From: JBFWMG01 sp050251715
GTDB lineage: Bacteria; Desulfobacterota; Desulfovibrionia; Desulfovibrionales; Desulfovibrionaceae
Assembly (NCBI GenBank): GCA_050251715.1
Contig: JBFWMG010000042.1
Span: 1 to 29,141, forward strand
Direction: 5' to 3'
DNA: 29,141 bases
The notes below the pieces were generated by a model, which did not search any database, had not been told where the DNA came from, and worked only from the letters and a program-made list of their open reading frames with translations. This document shows, piece after piece, positions 15,013 to 22,159 of the stretch (position 1 is its first letter; every line of letters begins with the position of its first letter). The translations under genes and the position numbers were made by a program.

Positions 15013-15744
15013 TTAAGAACTGGACTGCTGCGATTCAAGCAGCGCGAGTTTGGCCTCCAGCACGGACAGCTCGGTCTGCTTGGTCTGCAATGCCGTCTTG
15101 GCGTCCGGATCGTTGACCGCCTTGCCTTGCAATTCCTGGATTTCCGCCTCCAGATCCTCGATATCCTGCTCCACATCCTCGATCTCGTCATCGTCATCGT
15201 CATCGGACGACGAACCGCTGGAACCCGACGCCGCCGCGCCCCCGGACGAGGCAGTGGCCGTGCCGCTGGCGCTGCTGGCGGACGCCGTGTCCGTGGCGTC
15301 CGTCGTCCCGGTCGTACTGGTCGTCCCGGCCGATGACGTCGTACTGGCCGAGGCCGCCGCGCCGCCGCTGGTGGCGGCAACGCCTGTCGCCGCCGTCGTG
15401 GTCGTGGCCGTGCCAGAGGCCGCCGCCGCAAAGGCGGTGGAGGCCGAGGCCGCGCTGTCGCCGCCAAATGCCGTGGTGCCCGTCCCGCCCTCCTGGCCGC
15501 CGTTGTCCACGGTTTCCACAGCCGCCGACGTGAGCGTGGCGCCGTCCTCACCGGAACCGAGCGAACCGGAGGCGATTTGGGCCGCCAGCAACGATTTGGC
15601 CTCGTCGGAAACGGTCACCGTGTCGTTGATGTTGAAAATCGAGTTGGTTTCGGTCGCCGCAAGGCTGGATTCCAAGGAATCGTCACCCTTGAGACTCGCC
15701 TGTATCTGCCAATTATCTCCGTTCAAACCTGCAATGCCCACCAT
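15013..15744 (-). CDS. Ala/Ser/Thr-rich coiled-coil protein under flagellar-type control
   Basis: A 243-residue protein of unknown family. Residues 1-75 look ordered and include DTVTVSDEAKSLLAAQI, a motif style (DxVxxSxEAk) seen in flagellar and exported proteins such as FlgM. Residues about 75-180 are almost only Ala, Ser, Thr and Gly. A run of six Asp (DDDDDD) follows, then an acidic coiled coil (EIEDVEQDIEDLEAEIQELQ onward) and a second helix ending LALLESQQSSS. There is no Cys, signal peptide or membrane span. ATG 15744 has the ribosome site AAGGAGGAATTGGG. A sigma-28-type promoter lies 33 bases upstream, so expression with late flagellar genes is likely. It could be a secreted or filament-associated structural protein. 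Confidence 0.75.
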   Translation of the reverse strand: MVGIAGLNGDNWQIQASLKGDDSLESSLAATETNSIFNINDTVTVSDEAKSLLAAQIASGSLGSGEDGATLTSAAVETVDNGGQEGGTGTTAFGGDSAASASTAFAAAASGTATTTTAATGVAATSGGAAASASTTSSAGTTSTTGTTDATDTASASSASGTATASSGGAAASGSSGSSSDDDDDDEIEDVEQDIEDLEAEIQELQGKAVNDPDAKTALQTKQTELSVLEAKLALLESQQSSS

Positions 15745-15776
15745 CCCAATTCCTCCTTGGTTCCCTGCATTACGTC

Positions 15777-15803
15777 CTATCGGATGCTTTTCTGTAGGCT
15801 TTA
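15777..15803 (-). promoter_or_regulatory. Sigma-28 (FliA) promoter
   Basis: On the minus strand TAAA (15803-15800), 15 bases, then TCCGATAG (15784-15777). The consensus is TAAA-N15-GCCGATAA, so 10 of 12 fixed positions match with exact spacing. The start would be near 15770, giving a leader of about 26 bases with AAGGAGG. Confidence 0.72.
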
Positions 15804-15942
15804 GGCCTGGCATGGAAAGTTTTTTTAAAAAAAAGAAGAACACAATAGCGGCGTTATGACACTTATATGGTCGCGGGACAGAGCCCTATGGTTACATGGG
15901 GGGAGAAATAATCCGGGTCAGCAAGGCAATGGCCATGCGCGC

Positions 15943-15968
15943 ACCCGCGCGGCGCACGCCGCGCGGGT
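15943..15968 (-). terminator. Strong hairpin after the YprB-like gene
   Basis: ACCCGCGCGGC (15943-15953) pairs perfectly with GCCGCGCGGGT (15958-15968) around GCAC, 36 bases past the stop of the minus-strand gene. No U-run follows, so its strength as an intrinsic terminator is uncertain. Confidence 0.5.
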
Positions 15969-16004
15969 CGCATGGACCAACCGGTCCCGGGGAGCCAGCC
16001 GCTC

Positions 16005-16844
16005 CTACATGCCGAAATATTTGCGGCGGATAAAGGCGATGGTGTCGGGGTGGGCCGGGATGGGGTTGCCCTGGGGCAGCGGCTCGGGAAGACGCGGGGC
16101 GTCCGTAAAGGGCGTGGTGTCGAGATGCAGGTTGTAGGCGGCCACGGCCAGGGGTTCGAGGTTGAGCACGTCCTCCACGTTGTAGGCCACCAGGGTTTGC
16201 AAAAACCGCTCGTCCCCGGTTTCCAAAAACTCCTTCCACAGCAGCACGGCGTAATAGCCGTCCACGCCTTCCAGCACGCCCCGGTCCAGGCCCAGGTGCT
16301 TTTCGCACTTCTTCAACCCGCCTGTTATGCCCACGGCCTTAAGGATGAACCGCAGGTCCATGTGGGGCTGCTCCAGCCGGATGCCAAAGGCGCGCTCGAT
16401 GAACGGCACGTCGAAACAGCGGCCATTGAACGTGACGAGCAGCTTGTAGTCCTGGATGGCGGCGGGAAAGTCGTCGAGGTTGCGGCCATGCACAAAGGTT
16501 TGCACCGTGCGCCCGTCCCAGATGGCGATGGAGGTGATGTGGTCGTCCGGGGGCGTGAGGCCGGTGGTTTCGATGTCCAGATAGGCCGTGCTGTGCCGGA
16601 AGGCGGGGAAAAGCCGCCAGTGCTGCTGGCCCGGCAGGCGCTGGGCGAAATAGGCGGCGTCGGCGGCATCCAGGCGGGCGGTGGATTCGGCGAGATGCGC
16701 CTTCATCCAGTCCAGTCCGGGCGAGCGCACCGGGGCGTCATCCGCGTCCAGCAATGCGCGCCAGGTGGTGAACCCGGCCTCCCAGAGCTTGGCCTCGGAT
16801 TTCAGCCCCAGGCGGGGAATATGGCAAAAGGTGTTGGCGAGCAT
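16005..16844 (-). CDS. YprB-like RNase H-fold exonuclease-type protein
   Basis: A 279-residue protein with a DEDD-type RNase H-like nuclease domain. The three acidic motifs are YLDIETTGL (Asp90, Glu92), LLVTFNGRCFDVPFIE (Asn140, Asp145) and AYNVEDVLNLE (Asp225). These fit the YprB/RNase_H_2 group, predicted 3'-5' exonucleases acting on DNA or RNA. The N-terminal 85 residues are a helical region (FCHIPRLGLKSEAKLWEAG) that is usual for this group and may act as a helix-hairpin-helix-like element. I chose ATG 16844 because GGAGG lies 4 bases upstream; an in-frame extension to 16943 lacks support. It is divergent from the rhodanese-rubrerythrin gene. Confidence 0.82.
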   Translation of the reverse strand: MLANTFCHIPRLGLKSEAKLWEAGFTTWRALLDADDAPVRSPGLDWMKAHLAESTARLDAADAAYFAQRLPGQQHWRLFPAFRHSTAYLDIETTGLTPPDDHITSIAIWDGRTVQTFVHGRNLDDFPAAIQDYKLLVTFNGRCFDVPFIERAFGIRLEQPHMDLRFILKAVGITGGLKKCEKHLGLDRGVLEGVDGYYAVLLWKEFLETGDERFLQTLVAYNVEDVLNLEPLAVAAYNLHLDTTPFTDAPRLPEPLPQGNPIPAHPDTIAFIRRKYFGM

Positions 16845-16985
16845 AAAACCTCCGAGCCGGGACTCTAGCCCAGGCCCGCCCGGTCGGCAAGCCGCAGCGG
16901 TGGCGTCCAGCCACTTGCCATTCGCTTCCGCCCCGCCTACCATCAGGCATGCCTACAGCCCCGAGCCGCCCCCAAGGAGGATCAT

Positions 16986-17831
16986 ATGCCCTTCATGGCC
17001 CCGCCCGCCTTCGGCAACCTGACCGCCGATGCGCTCAAGACCTTTCTTGCCACGGTGAACGAGAATCAATTCGAACTCATCGACGTGCGCGAGCCTGCCG
17101 AATATCAACAGGCGCACATTCCCGGCGCGCGGCACATCCCCCTGGGACAGGTGGAGGACGCCCTGCCCGGCCTGGACCGGGGCAGGGAATACGTGTTCTA
17201 CTGCCGCTCGGGCAACCGCTCGCGCCAGGCGTGCCGCATCGCGGCGCTCATCGCGCCCGGCCTGGCCATCCGCAACCTGGAGGGCGGCATGCTGGCCTGG
17301 GACGGCGCAGCCGTGCCGGACGTACCCCGCGTGGAGCTGTTCGCGGACGCCGCCAACATGCGGGAAATGCTGCTGCTGGCCATGGACCTGGAAAAGGCGG
17401 CGCACGACCTCTATGCCACCCTGGCCCGCGACGCGGGGCCGCCCGCCGTGTGCGGCCTCATGGACAAGCTGGTGGGCCTGGAAAAGGCGCACGCCATGGT
17501 GCTCTACAAACTCATGCGCACGACCTGGGGCGACCTGCCCATGCCCCCTTTCGAAGCCATGTTCGCCGCCCTGCCGGGCAAGGTGCTGGAAGGGGGCAAA
17601 GGCGTCGAGGATCTGGGTCCATGGATCGCCAAGGCCCGGACAGGCGACTGCATGGCCTTTGCCGAACTCGCCCTCGAAGTGGAAGCCAACGCCCAGGATC
17701 TGTACCGCGCCCTGGCCCGCAACGCCACGAACGCGGACCTGGCCCACACCTTTCTCGATCTGGCCCAGCAGGAAAAGGGACACAGCCGCGTCATCATGGA
17801 CAGCCTGTCCCTGATCGCGGAAAACGGCTGA
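16986..17831 (+). CDS. Rhodanese-rubrerythrin-like fusion protein
   Basis: A 281-residue two-domain protein. Residues 12-110 are a rhodanese domain with LIDVREPAEYQQAHIPGA and the active-site loop CRSGNRS (Cys73), which can carry a persulfide. Residues 120-278 are a four-helix ferritin-like domain. Its four metal-ligand positions match rubrerythrin: Glu136 (helix 1), Glu166-x2-His169 (ExxH, helix 2), Glu233 (helix 3) and Glu263-x2-His266 (ExxH, helix 4). It would bind a di-iron centre. No rubredoxin CxxC knuckle is present. A role linking sulfane sulfur handling with peroxide or oxygen defence in an anaerobe is inferred. AAGGAGGATCAT precedes the ATG. The gene is monocistronic and convergent with the MFS gene. 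Confidence 0.9.
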   Translation: MPFMAPPAFGNLTADALKTFLATVNENQFELIDVREPAEYQQAHIPGARHIPLGQVEDALPGLDRGREYVFYCRSGNRSRQACRIAALIAPGLAIRNLEGGMLAWDGAAVPDVPRVELFADAANMREMLLLAMDLEKAAHDLYATLARDAGPPAVCGLMDKLVGLEKAHAMVLYKLMRTTWGDLPMPPFEAMFAALPGKVLEGGKGVEDLGPWIAKARTGDCMAFAELALEVEANAQDLYRALARNATNADLAHTFLDLAQQEKGHSRVIMDSLSLIAENG

Positions 17832-17853
17832 CGCGCCCGCACACCGGCCTCTT

Positions 17854-17895
17854 CCGCCATGCCCGTGCCCCTTCCGGCAAGCGCGGGCATGGCGG
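17854..17895. terminator. Bidirectional hairpin between convergent genes
   Basis: CCGCCATGCCCG (17854-17865) pairs with CGGGCATGGCGG (17884-17895), a perfect 12-pair stem. It sits in the 99-base gap between the rhodanese gene and the MFS gene. A second small dyad, GGTCA-AAA-TGACC followed by TTTT, lies at about 17905-17921. Confidence 0.6.
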
Positions 17896-17930
17896 CGCCC
17901 TTCGGTCAAAATGACCTTTTCACACGAAAA

Positions 17931-19130
17931 CTATTCCCGGATCAGCGCCATGGACACAAAAAACATGGCCACGGCCACGGCGGCGCCGCCCAGGTACACG
18001 GCGCGCATGTCGCCCAGGGTGAAGAGCATGCCCATGCACAGCGGGCCAAGGGTCTGCCCAAGGCGCAGGGTGAAGGCGTTGGCCGCCATGACGCCCGCCC
18101 GCTGCTGCGGCGGGGCAAGCTCGGCCAATATGCCCTGAATGCTTGGGATATTGATGCCGTTGGACAAGCCGATGAGCATGGCGGGCACAATGAGCAGCCA
18201 CAGGGATGGGATAAATGGGATAATGCCTATGGCCACGGCCTGGATGACGAAGGAAACAATGACCAGGGTGGAGTCCCGCGCATGCCGCCGGATGCGCCCC
18301 AGTTGCGAGGCGGTGGTGGCGGTGAACACGGAGGGCGCGCCCATGAGGCAGCCGATGAGGAACGGCGGGGCATGGAAATCGCGGTCCAGCAGCAGCGGCA
18401 TGAAGGTAATGAACGGGCCGTAGATGATGATGAAGGAAGCCAGGGACGAGGCCAGGCAGCCCACGGCGCGCCGCGTGGACAACCCGCGCAGCGTGCTGGA
18501 GAAATAGGCGCCCATGGTCTGCCGGGAGGGCGTGACCGGACTCTCCAGCTTGAACCACACCACGCCCGCCAATGGCACGGCCACAAGAGGCAGAAAAAAG
18601 GGCGCATACCAGCCGAACGTGGCCAGCATGCCCCCGATGAGGGGATAGACGGCCACGCCGATGGACAAGATGCTGGCGTTGAGCCCAAGCGCCTGCACGC
18701 GGCGCGGCCCGGAGTACAGGTCGCTGATGAGCGTGATGTTGAGCATGCCGAGCGACGCGCCGCCAATGCCCTGCGCAAAGCGGAGAACGAGCAGCGTGGT
18801 GAAATCCCTGGCAAAACCGCAGGCGAACCCGGCCACGCCAAACACCAGCAGGGACGGCACAAGCACCTGTTTGCGGCCCAGGCGGTCGGCCAGCGCCCCG
18901 GTCAGGGGCAGAAACAGCACGCCGGGCACGGTGAACGCGGTGATGACCAGCCCCACCTGCTCCGGGGGAATGCCCAGGGCGCGCACCATGCCTGGAAGGG
19001 AAGGCGAGATCGAGGCCACGCCCATGACCACCATGAACGTGACGCAAAAGATCATGTACAGGTTGGGGTCTTTGTAGAGCGGCGGCAAGGCGGGATGCGG
19101 CGCCGACGCCGTGGCGGAAGAATGTGTCAT
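17931..19130 (-). CDS. Major facilitator superfamily transporter
   Basis: A 399-residue inner-membrane transporter with about 12 predicted helices in two halves. The motif between TM2 and TM3 is GALADRLGRKQVL (motif A). Motif-C-like glycines occur around LSIGVAVYPLIGGML, as in drug:proton antiporters. The likely role is export of a small molecule; the substrate is unknown. Its ATG overlaps the stop of pspF (ATGA), so it is translationally coupled to the stress regulator and probably expressed with it. That linkage is not part of the standard Psp locus. Confidence 0.92.
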   Translation of the reverse strand: MTHSSATASAPHPALPPLYKDPNLYMIFCVTFMVVMGVASISPSLPGMVRALGIPPEQVGLVITAFTVPGVLFLPLTGALADRLGRKQVLVPSLLVFGVAGFACGFARDFTTLLVLRFAQGIGGASLGMLNITLISDLYSGPRRVQALGLNASILSIGVAVYPLIGGMLATFGWYAPFFLPLVAVPLAGVVWFKLESPVTPSRQTMGAYFSSTLRGLSTRRAVGCLASSLASFIIIYGPFITFMPLLLDRDFHAPPFLIGCLMGAPSVFTATTASQLGRIRRHARDSTLVIVSFVIQAVAIGIIPFIPSLWLLIVPAMLIGLSNGINIPSIQGILAELAPPQQRAGVMAANAFTLRLGQTLGPLCMGMLFTLGDMRAVYLGGAAVAVAMFFVSMALIRE

Positions 19131-20302
19131 GAATCCATCGCGCTCCGGTGCTTGCGGTACAGCCCCCGGAATTGATTATAGGTGAGGCCAAGCAGGTCCG
19201 CGGCGCGGCGCTGGTTGTGGCGGGTGCGCGCCAGGGCGTTGCGCAGGGCGGCGCACTCCAGGCGCTCCATGGCCTCGCGCAGCGGCAGGCTGGCCAACGC
19301 GGCCACGGCGTCGCCAACCACTCCGGGCGATCCGGCCTGTACGTCGAAAACGGGGCTCGCGCCCAGCCCGGTGGCCTGTCCGCTGTCAGGTCCCCTGTCA
19401 GGTCCGCTGTCAAGCCCGCCGTCAGGTCCGCTGCCAGGTCCAGTGGTTGGCTCGCCAGCCCATGCATGCGTCCGGCCGTCTGGTGGCGCGGGGCGAAAGG
19501 GCGAGGCAAAGGGGTCGAACACCACGCTGGCCACCATCTCTTCCTCATCGGGATCCCAGCGGTGCACGGCGCGCTCCACCACGTTTTTCAGTTCGCGCAC
19601 GTTGCCGGGCCAGCCATGGCCGCACAGGGCGGCCATGGCCGCGCTGGAAAAGCGGGGCGTCTCGGCCAGCCCCAGCTCCCCGGCCATGCGCGCGGCAAAA
19701 TACGCGGCAAGCAGGGGCACGTCGCCCGCACGGGCGCGCAGGGGCGGCAGGGTGAGCACCTCGAAACTCAGGCGGTCCAGCAGATCGGCGCGAAACCTGC
19801 CGCGCGCGGCCAGTCCGGGCAGGTCTTCGTTGGCCGCCGCCACCACGCGCACATCCACGAGCACCGGCCCCACCCCGCCCACGCGTTCGAACTCGCCGTA
19901 TTCCACCACGCGCAGGATCTTTTCCTGCACGGCCAGGGGCATGGCCGCTATTTCATCCAGAAAGAGCGTACCCGTGTGGGCGGCCTCGAACCGCCCGGCG
20001 CGGCGCGCGCCCGCGCCCGTGAACGCGCCCGCCTCGTGGCCAAACAGCTCGGCCTCGACCAGGGAGGGGGCGAGCGCGGCGCAGTTGCACACGACATAGG
20101 GACCGTCCCAGCGCCGGGAGAGATAATGCAGGCGCGCGGCGGCCAGTTCCTTGCCGGTGCCGCGTTCGCCCACGATGCATACGGGCCGATCCGCGCGGCT
20201 GGCGCGCGAGAGCGCCTCCTGAAAGGCGAGAAAGGGTTCGGACTGGCCCAGGGCTTCGAGCGGGGCGGCGGGGTGGTGGTCTTGCATGGTCAATTGCGCC
20301 AC
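19127..20302 (-). CDS. pspF: PspF, sigma-54 activator of the phage-shock operon
   Basis: A 391-residue sigma-54 enhancer-binding protein with no N-terminal receiver domain, as in PspF. The AAA+ domain has Walker A GERGTGKE (45-52), GAFTGA (92-97) for sigma-54 contact, Walker B TLFLDEI (112-118) and WPGNVRELKNVVERAVHR (231-248). The sequence follows E. coli PspF closely (LHYLSRRWDGP, LRVVEYGEFERVGG, RADLLDRLSF). A Fis-type helix-turn-helix is at about 350-385 (ALARTRHNQRRAADLLGLTY). Residues about 265-335 form an unusually long Gly/Pro/Asp linker made by a 12-base tandem repeat. The start is a GTG without a clear ribosome site; ATG 20287 is an alternative. It is divergent from pspABC and overlaps the MFS gene by four bases. 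Confidence 0.93.
   Translation of the reverse strand: MAQLTMQDHHPAAPLEALGQSEPFLAFQEALSRASRADRPVCIVGERGTGKELAAARLHYLSRRWDGPYVVCNCAALAPSLVEAELFGHEAGAFTGAGARRAGRFEAAHTGTLFLDEIAAMPLAVQEKILRVVEYGEFERVGGVGPVLVDVRVVAAANEDLPGLAARGRFRADLLDRLSFEVLTLPPLRARAGDVPLLAAYFAARMAGELGLAETPRFSSAAMAALCGHGWPGNVRELKNVVERAVHRWDPDEEEMVASVVFDPFASPFRPAPPDGRTHAWAGEPTTGPGSGPDGGLDSGPDRGPDSGQATGLGASPVFDVQAGSPGVVGDAVAALASLPLREAMERLECAALRNALARTRHNQRRAADLLGLTYNQFRGLYRKHRSAMDS
19385..19444 (-). repeat. 12-bp tandem repeat encoding the PspF linker
   Basis: Five imperfect 12-base units start at 19385, 19397, 19409, 19421 and 19433 (plus-strand core GTCAGGTCCGCT). They encode four-residue steps (GPDS, GPDR, GLDS, GPDG, GPGS). The period is a multiple of three, so copy-number changes keep the pspF frame. 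Confidence 0.85.
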
Positions 20303-20325
20303 TAGTTATGAATATTTACCATATA

Positions 20326-20339
20326 GTATTTTATAATAC
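20326..20339. promoter_or_regulatory. AT-rich dyad, candidate PspF enhancer site
   Basis: GTATT-TTAT-AATAC is a perfect inverted repeat in an AT-rich pocket (about 20301-20340), roughly 85 bases upstream of the sigma-54 promoter and beside the pspF start. Enhancer sites for PspF are expected at this distance. It does not visibly match the E. coli site, so the assignment rests on position. Confidence 0.4.
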
Positions 20340-20408
20340 CACACCACTGCGACGCGGTCAAACGCAATCCATCAATCATGGCGCGCCATTATAATCACGG
20401 CCCACCCA

Positions 20409-20425
20409 TGGCACGCTCCATGCTT
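20409..20425 (+). promoter_or_regulatory. Sigma-54 promoter of pspABC
   Basis: TGGCACG-CTCCA-TGCTT matches TGGCACG-N4-TTGCW. The invariant GG (-24) and GC (-12) are separated by exactly 10 bases. Transcription would start near 20435, 24 bases before the pspA ATG. Together with the divergent pspF this is the classic Psp arrangement. Confidence 0.88.
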
Positions 20426-20458
20426 ACCAGACAGCGACATCACACACGGAGGCACGCC

Positions 20459-21151
20459 ATGGGCATTTTCACCAGATTCAAGGACATCGTCAGTTCCAAC
20501 ATCAACTCCATGCTCGACAAGGCCGAGGAACCGGAAAAGATGATCCGCCTCATGATCCGCGAGATGGAGGACACCCTCGTGGAACTCAAGGCCACCTGCG
20601 CCGGTTCCATGGCTGGTTGCAAGAACCTGGGCCGCGAACGCGACGCCCTGCGCGCCACCGCCGACACCTGGCATACCCGCGCCGCCCTGGCCGTGGACAA
20701 GGGCCGCGACGACCTGGCCCGCGAGGCCATTGCCGAACGCCGCCGCTGGGAAGACCGCGCCAACGCCGTGGACGAGGAGCTTGCCCAGGCCGAAGCCCTG
20801 GTGGCCCAGGCCCAGGAGGACATAGGCCAGCTGGAGGACAAGCTGCGCACGGCCAAGGAAAAGCAGCGCCTGCTTGCCCAGCGCCACACCCGCGCCCGCG
20901 AGCGCAAGCGCGCCCGCGACGACATGCGCCGCGCCGACAGCACCGACGCCGTGATCCGCTTCGAGGAGCTGGAGCAGCGCATCGAGCGCATGGAGGCCGA
21001 GGCCACGCTCGCCGGCGCGCCCAAGACCCGGCGCACCACCCTGGACGGGGAATTCGCCCGGCTGGAAACCGACTCGGGCGTGGAGAACGAATTGCAGGCC
21101 ATGAAGGCGGGACGGGCAAGCGCGGCCAAGCCGGGCGAGGATGGCGCCTAG
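20459..21151 (+). CDS. pspA: PspA, phage-shock protein A
   Basis: A 230-residue peripheral membrane protein of the PspA/IM30 (ESCRT-III-like) family. The N-terminal helix GIFTRFKDIVSSNINSMLD is the membrane-binding amphipathic helix, and AEEPEKMIRLMIREMEDTL is the signature segment. The rest is a long coiled coil (about 25-190) rich in Arg, Glu and Ala. By analogy with E. coli it inhibits PspF in resting cells and coats damaged inner membrane to limit proton leak under stress. CGGAGG lies 8 bases before the ATG, and the start coincides with the canonical family start. A sigma-54 promoter is upstream. pspB follows after 39 bases. Confidence 0.96.
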   Translation: MGIFTRFKDIVSSNINSMLDKAEEPEKMIRLMIREMEDTLVELKATCAGSMAGCKNLGRERDALRATADTWHTRAALAVDKGRDDLAREAIAERRRWEDRANAVDEELAQAEALVAQAQEDIGQLEDKLRTAKEKQRLLAQRHTRARERKRARDDMRRADSTDAVIRFEELEQRIERMEAEATLAGAPKTRRTTLDGEFARLETDSGVENELQAMKAGRASAAKPGEDGA

Positions 21152-21190
21152 CCGGGTTTTGCGCTACACCGATAGAAAAGGAGCCGCCGC

Positions 21191-21445
21191 ATGTTCCATG
21201 TTCCCGCCATGCTGTTTTTCTTCTTCGTCATCCTGCCCGTGGCCATTGTGGCGGGCGTCATCGTGCTTTTCACCCGCATGTTCCGCCGCCGCCCCGCCCC
21301 TGAAAAACGCGAGGAAACCGTGGATGAGACCCGCATGATCCAGGAAATATACGAAGGCCTCTCCCGCATGGAACGCCGCATCGAGGCGCTGGAAACCATC
21401 CTGCTGGAAGACCGCCGCGAAACACCGGGAGGCAGGAACGCATGA
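21191..21445 (+). CDS. pspB: PspB, envelope-stress membrane protein
   Basis: An 84-residue protein with one N-terminal membrane helix (about 6-28, PAMLFFFFVILPVAIVAGVI) and a cytoplasmic basic/acidic coiled coil (MIQEIYEGLSRMERRIEALE), the standard PspB layout. PspB and PspC sense membrane stress and release PspF from PspA. AAAAGGAG precedes the ATG. Its TGA overlaps the pspC ATG (ATGA), so the pair is translationally coupled. Confidence 0.9.
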   Translation: MFHVPAMLFFFFVILPVAIVAGVIVLFTRMFRRRPAPEKREETVDETRMIQEIYEGLSRMERRIEALETILLEDRRETPGGRNA

Positions 21446-21906
21446 ATTGCCGCCGCAACAACCGCTTCGGTCAGGGCCGCCCGGACGACGGCCCCCATGA
21501 CCGCCCACGCGGCAGGGGTTTTGGCCGCGACCGCGCCCCGCGCCTGCCCGAGGGGCTCTACCGCTCGCGCAGCGGCATGGTCATGGGCGTCTGCAAGGGC
21601 TTTGCCGACTATTACGGCCTGTCCCTGTTCTGGCTGCGCGCCATCATCGTGGTCATGTTCCTGTTCACCGGCCTGTGGCCCGTGGCGGGCTTCTACTTCC
21701 TGGCCGCCCTGCTCATGAAGCCGGAGCCCGTGCTGCCCGTGGAGGACGACGCGGCCCGCGAGTTCTATGAATCCTACACCGCCTCGCGCCCCATGGCCGT
21801 CAGCCGCCTGCGCCGCACCTTCGACAATCTCGACCGCCGCATCCGGCGCATGGAAGACATCGTCACCAGCCGCGACTTTGACTGGGAACGCCGCATGCGG
21901 GACTAG
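21442..21906 (+). CDS. pspC: PspC, envelope-stress sensor
   Basis: A 154-residue membrane protein. An Arg/Gly-rich N-terminus (1-33) precedes the PspC domain: LYRSRSGMVMGVCKGFADYY, then one or two hydrophobic stretches (LFWLRAIIVVMFLFTGLWPV, then AGFYFLAALLM). The C-terminal region has the helix LRRTFDNLDRRIRRMEDIV, typical of proteobacterial PspC. It acts with PspB as the membrane sensor of the Psp response. The N-terminal extension is longer and more basic than in E. coli. The TAG stop forms the first bases of repeat copy B. Confidence 0.92.
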   Translation: MNCRRNNRFGQGRPDDGPHDRPRGRGFGRDRAPRLPEGLYRSRSGMVMGVCKGFADYYGLSLFWLRAIIVVMFLFTGLWPVAGFYFLAALLMKPEPVLPVEDDAAREFYESYTASRPMAVSRLRRTFDNLDRRIRRMEDIVTSRDFDWERRMRD

Positions 21907-22009
21907 AGCATCTTAACTTTGAAGAAGTTTAGATGCTCTTGTGCATTGCATTGAAATAATGCTTCATTATTTCAATTCGCCACATTGTTTCAATGTGAAA
22001 ATGCGCTAG
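21903..22009 (+). repeat. Three-hairpin dispersed repeat, copy B
   Basis: A 107-base element with CTAG at both ends. Hairpin 1: AGAGCATCT/AGATGCTCT, with inner AACTT/AAGTT. Hairpin 2: TTGAAATAATG/CATTATTTCAA around CTT. Hairpin 3: CACATTG/CAATGTG around TTT. This is the best-preserved copy with all stems intact. Its first TAG is the pspC stop codon, so it forms the 3' end of the psp mRNA. Confidence 0.9.
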
Positions 22010-22082
22010 CAGGCCGTTGAAAAAGCACGATCTGCCGACCATGATTGTTGCAACAGCCAGGCAGGGCTCTTGCCGCCCAATA

Positions 22083-22120
22083 CGCCGACGGCGCGGGGAT
22101 CGCTCCCCGCGCCGTCGGCG
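22083..22120. terminator. Bidirectional terminator hairpin between pspC and the CheA-like gene
   Basis: CGCCGACGGCGCGGGG (22083-22098) pairs perfectly with CCCCGCGCCGTCGGCG (22105-22120) around a 6-base loop, 16 pairs in all. It lies 39 bases beyond the minus-strand kinase stop and follows repeat copy B for the plus strand, where TTT follows. The T-run is short, so termination is inferred from stem strength and convergent position. Confidence 0.7.
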
Positions 22121-22159
22121 TTTGCATGTGCGGCGGGCCGATGGCGGCCCATGCGGCGG

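Noticed and set aside
17859..19175. 438-codon plus-strand frame opposite the MFS transporter
   Set aside because: It is a His/Gly/Arg/Gln-rich antisense product. The MFS gene on the other strand has motif A and 12 membrane helices.
22010..22080. Possible insertion-sequence remnant (AGGCCGTTGAAAAAG near 22011, and a TGTTGCAACA palindrome near 22044)
   Set aside because: No transposase fragment, no matching inverted end and no target duplication could be found, so it is left as plain spacer.
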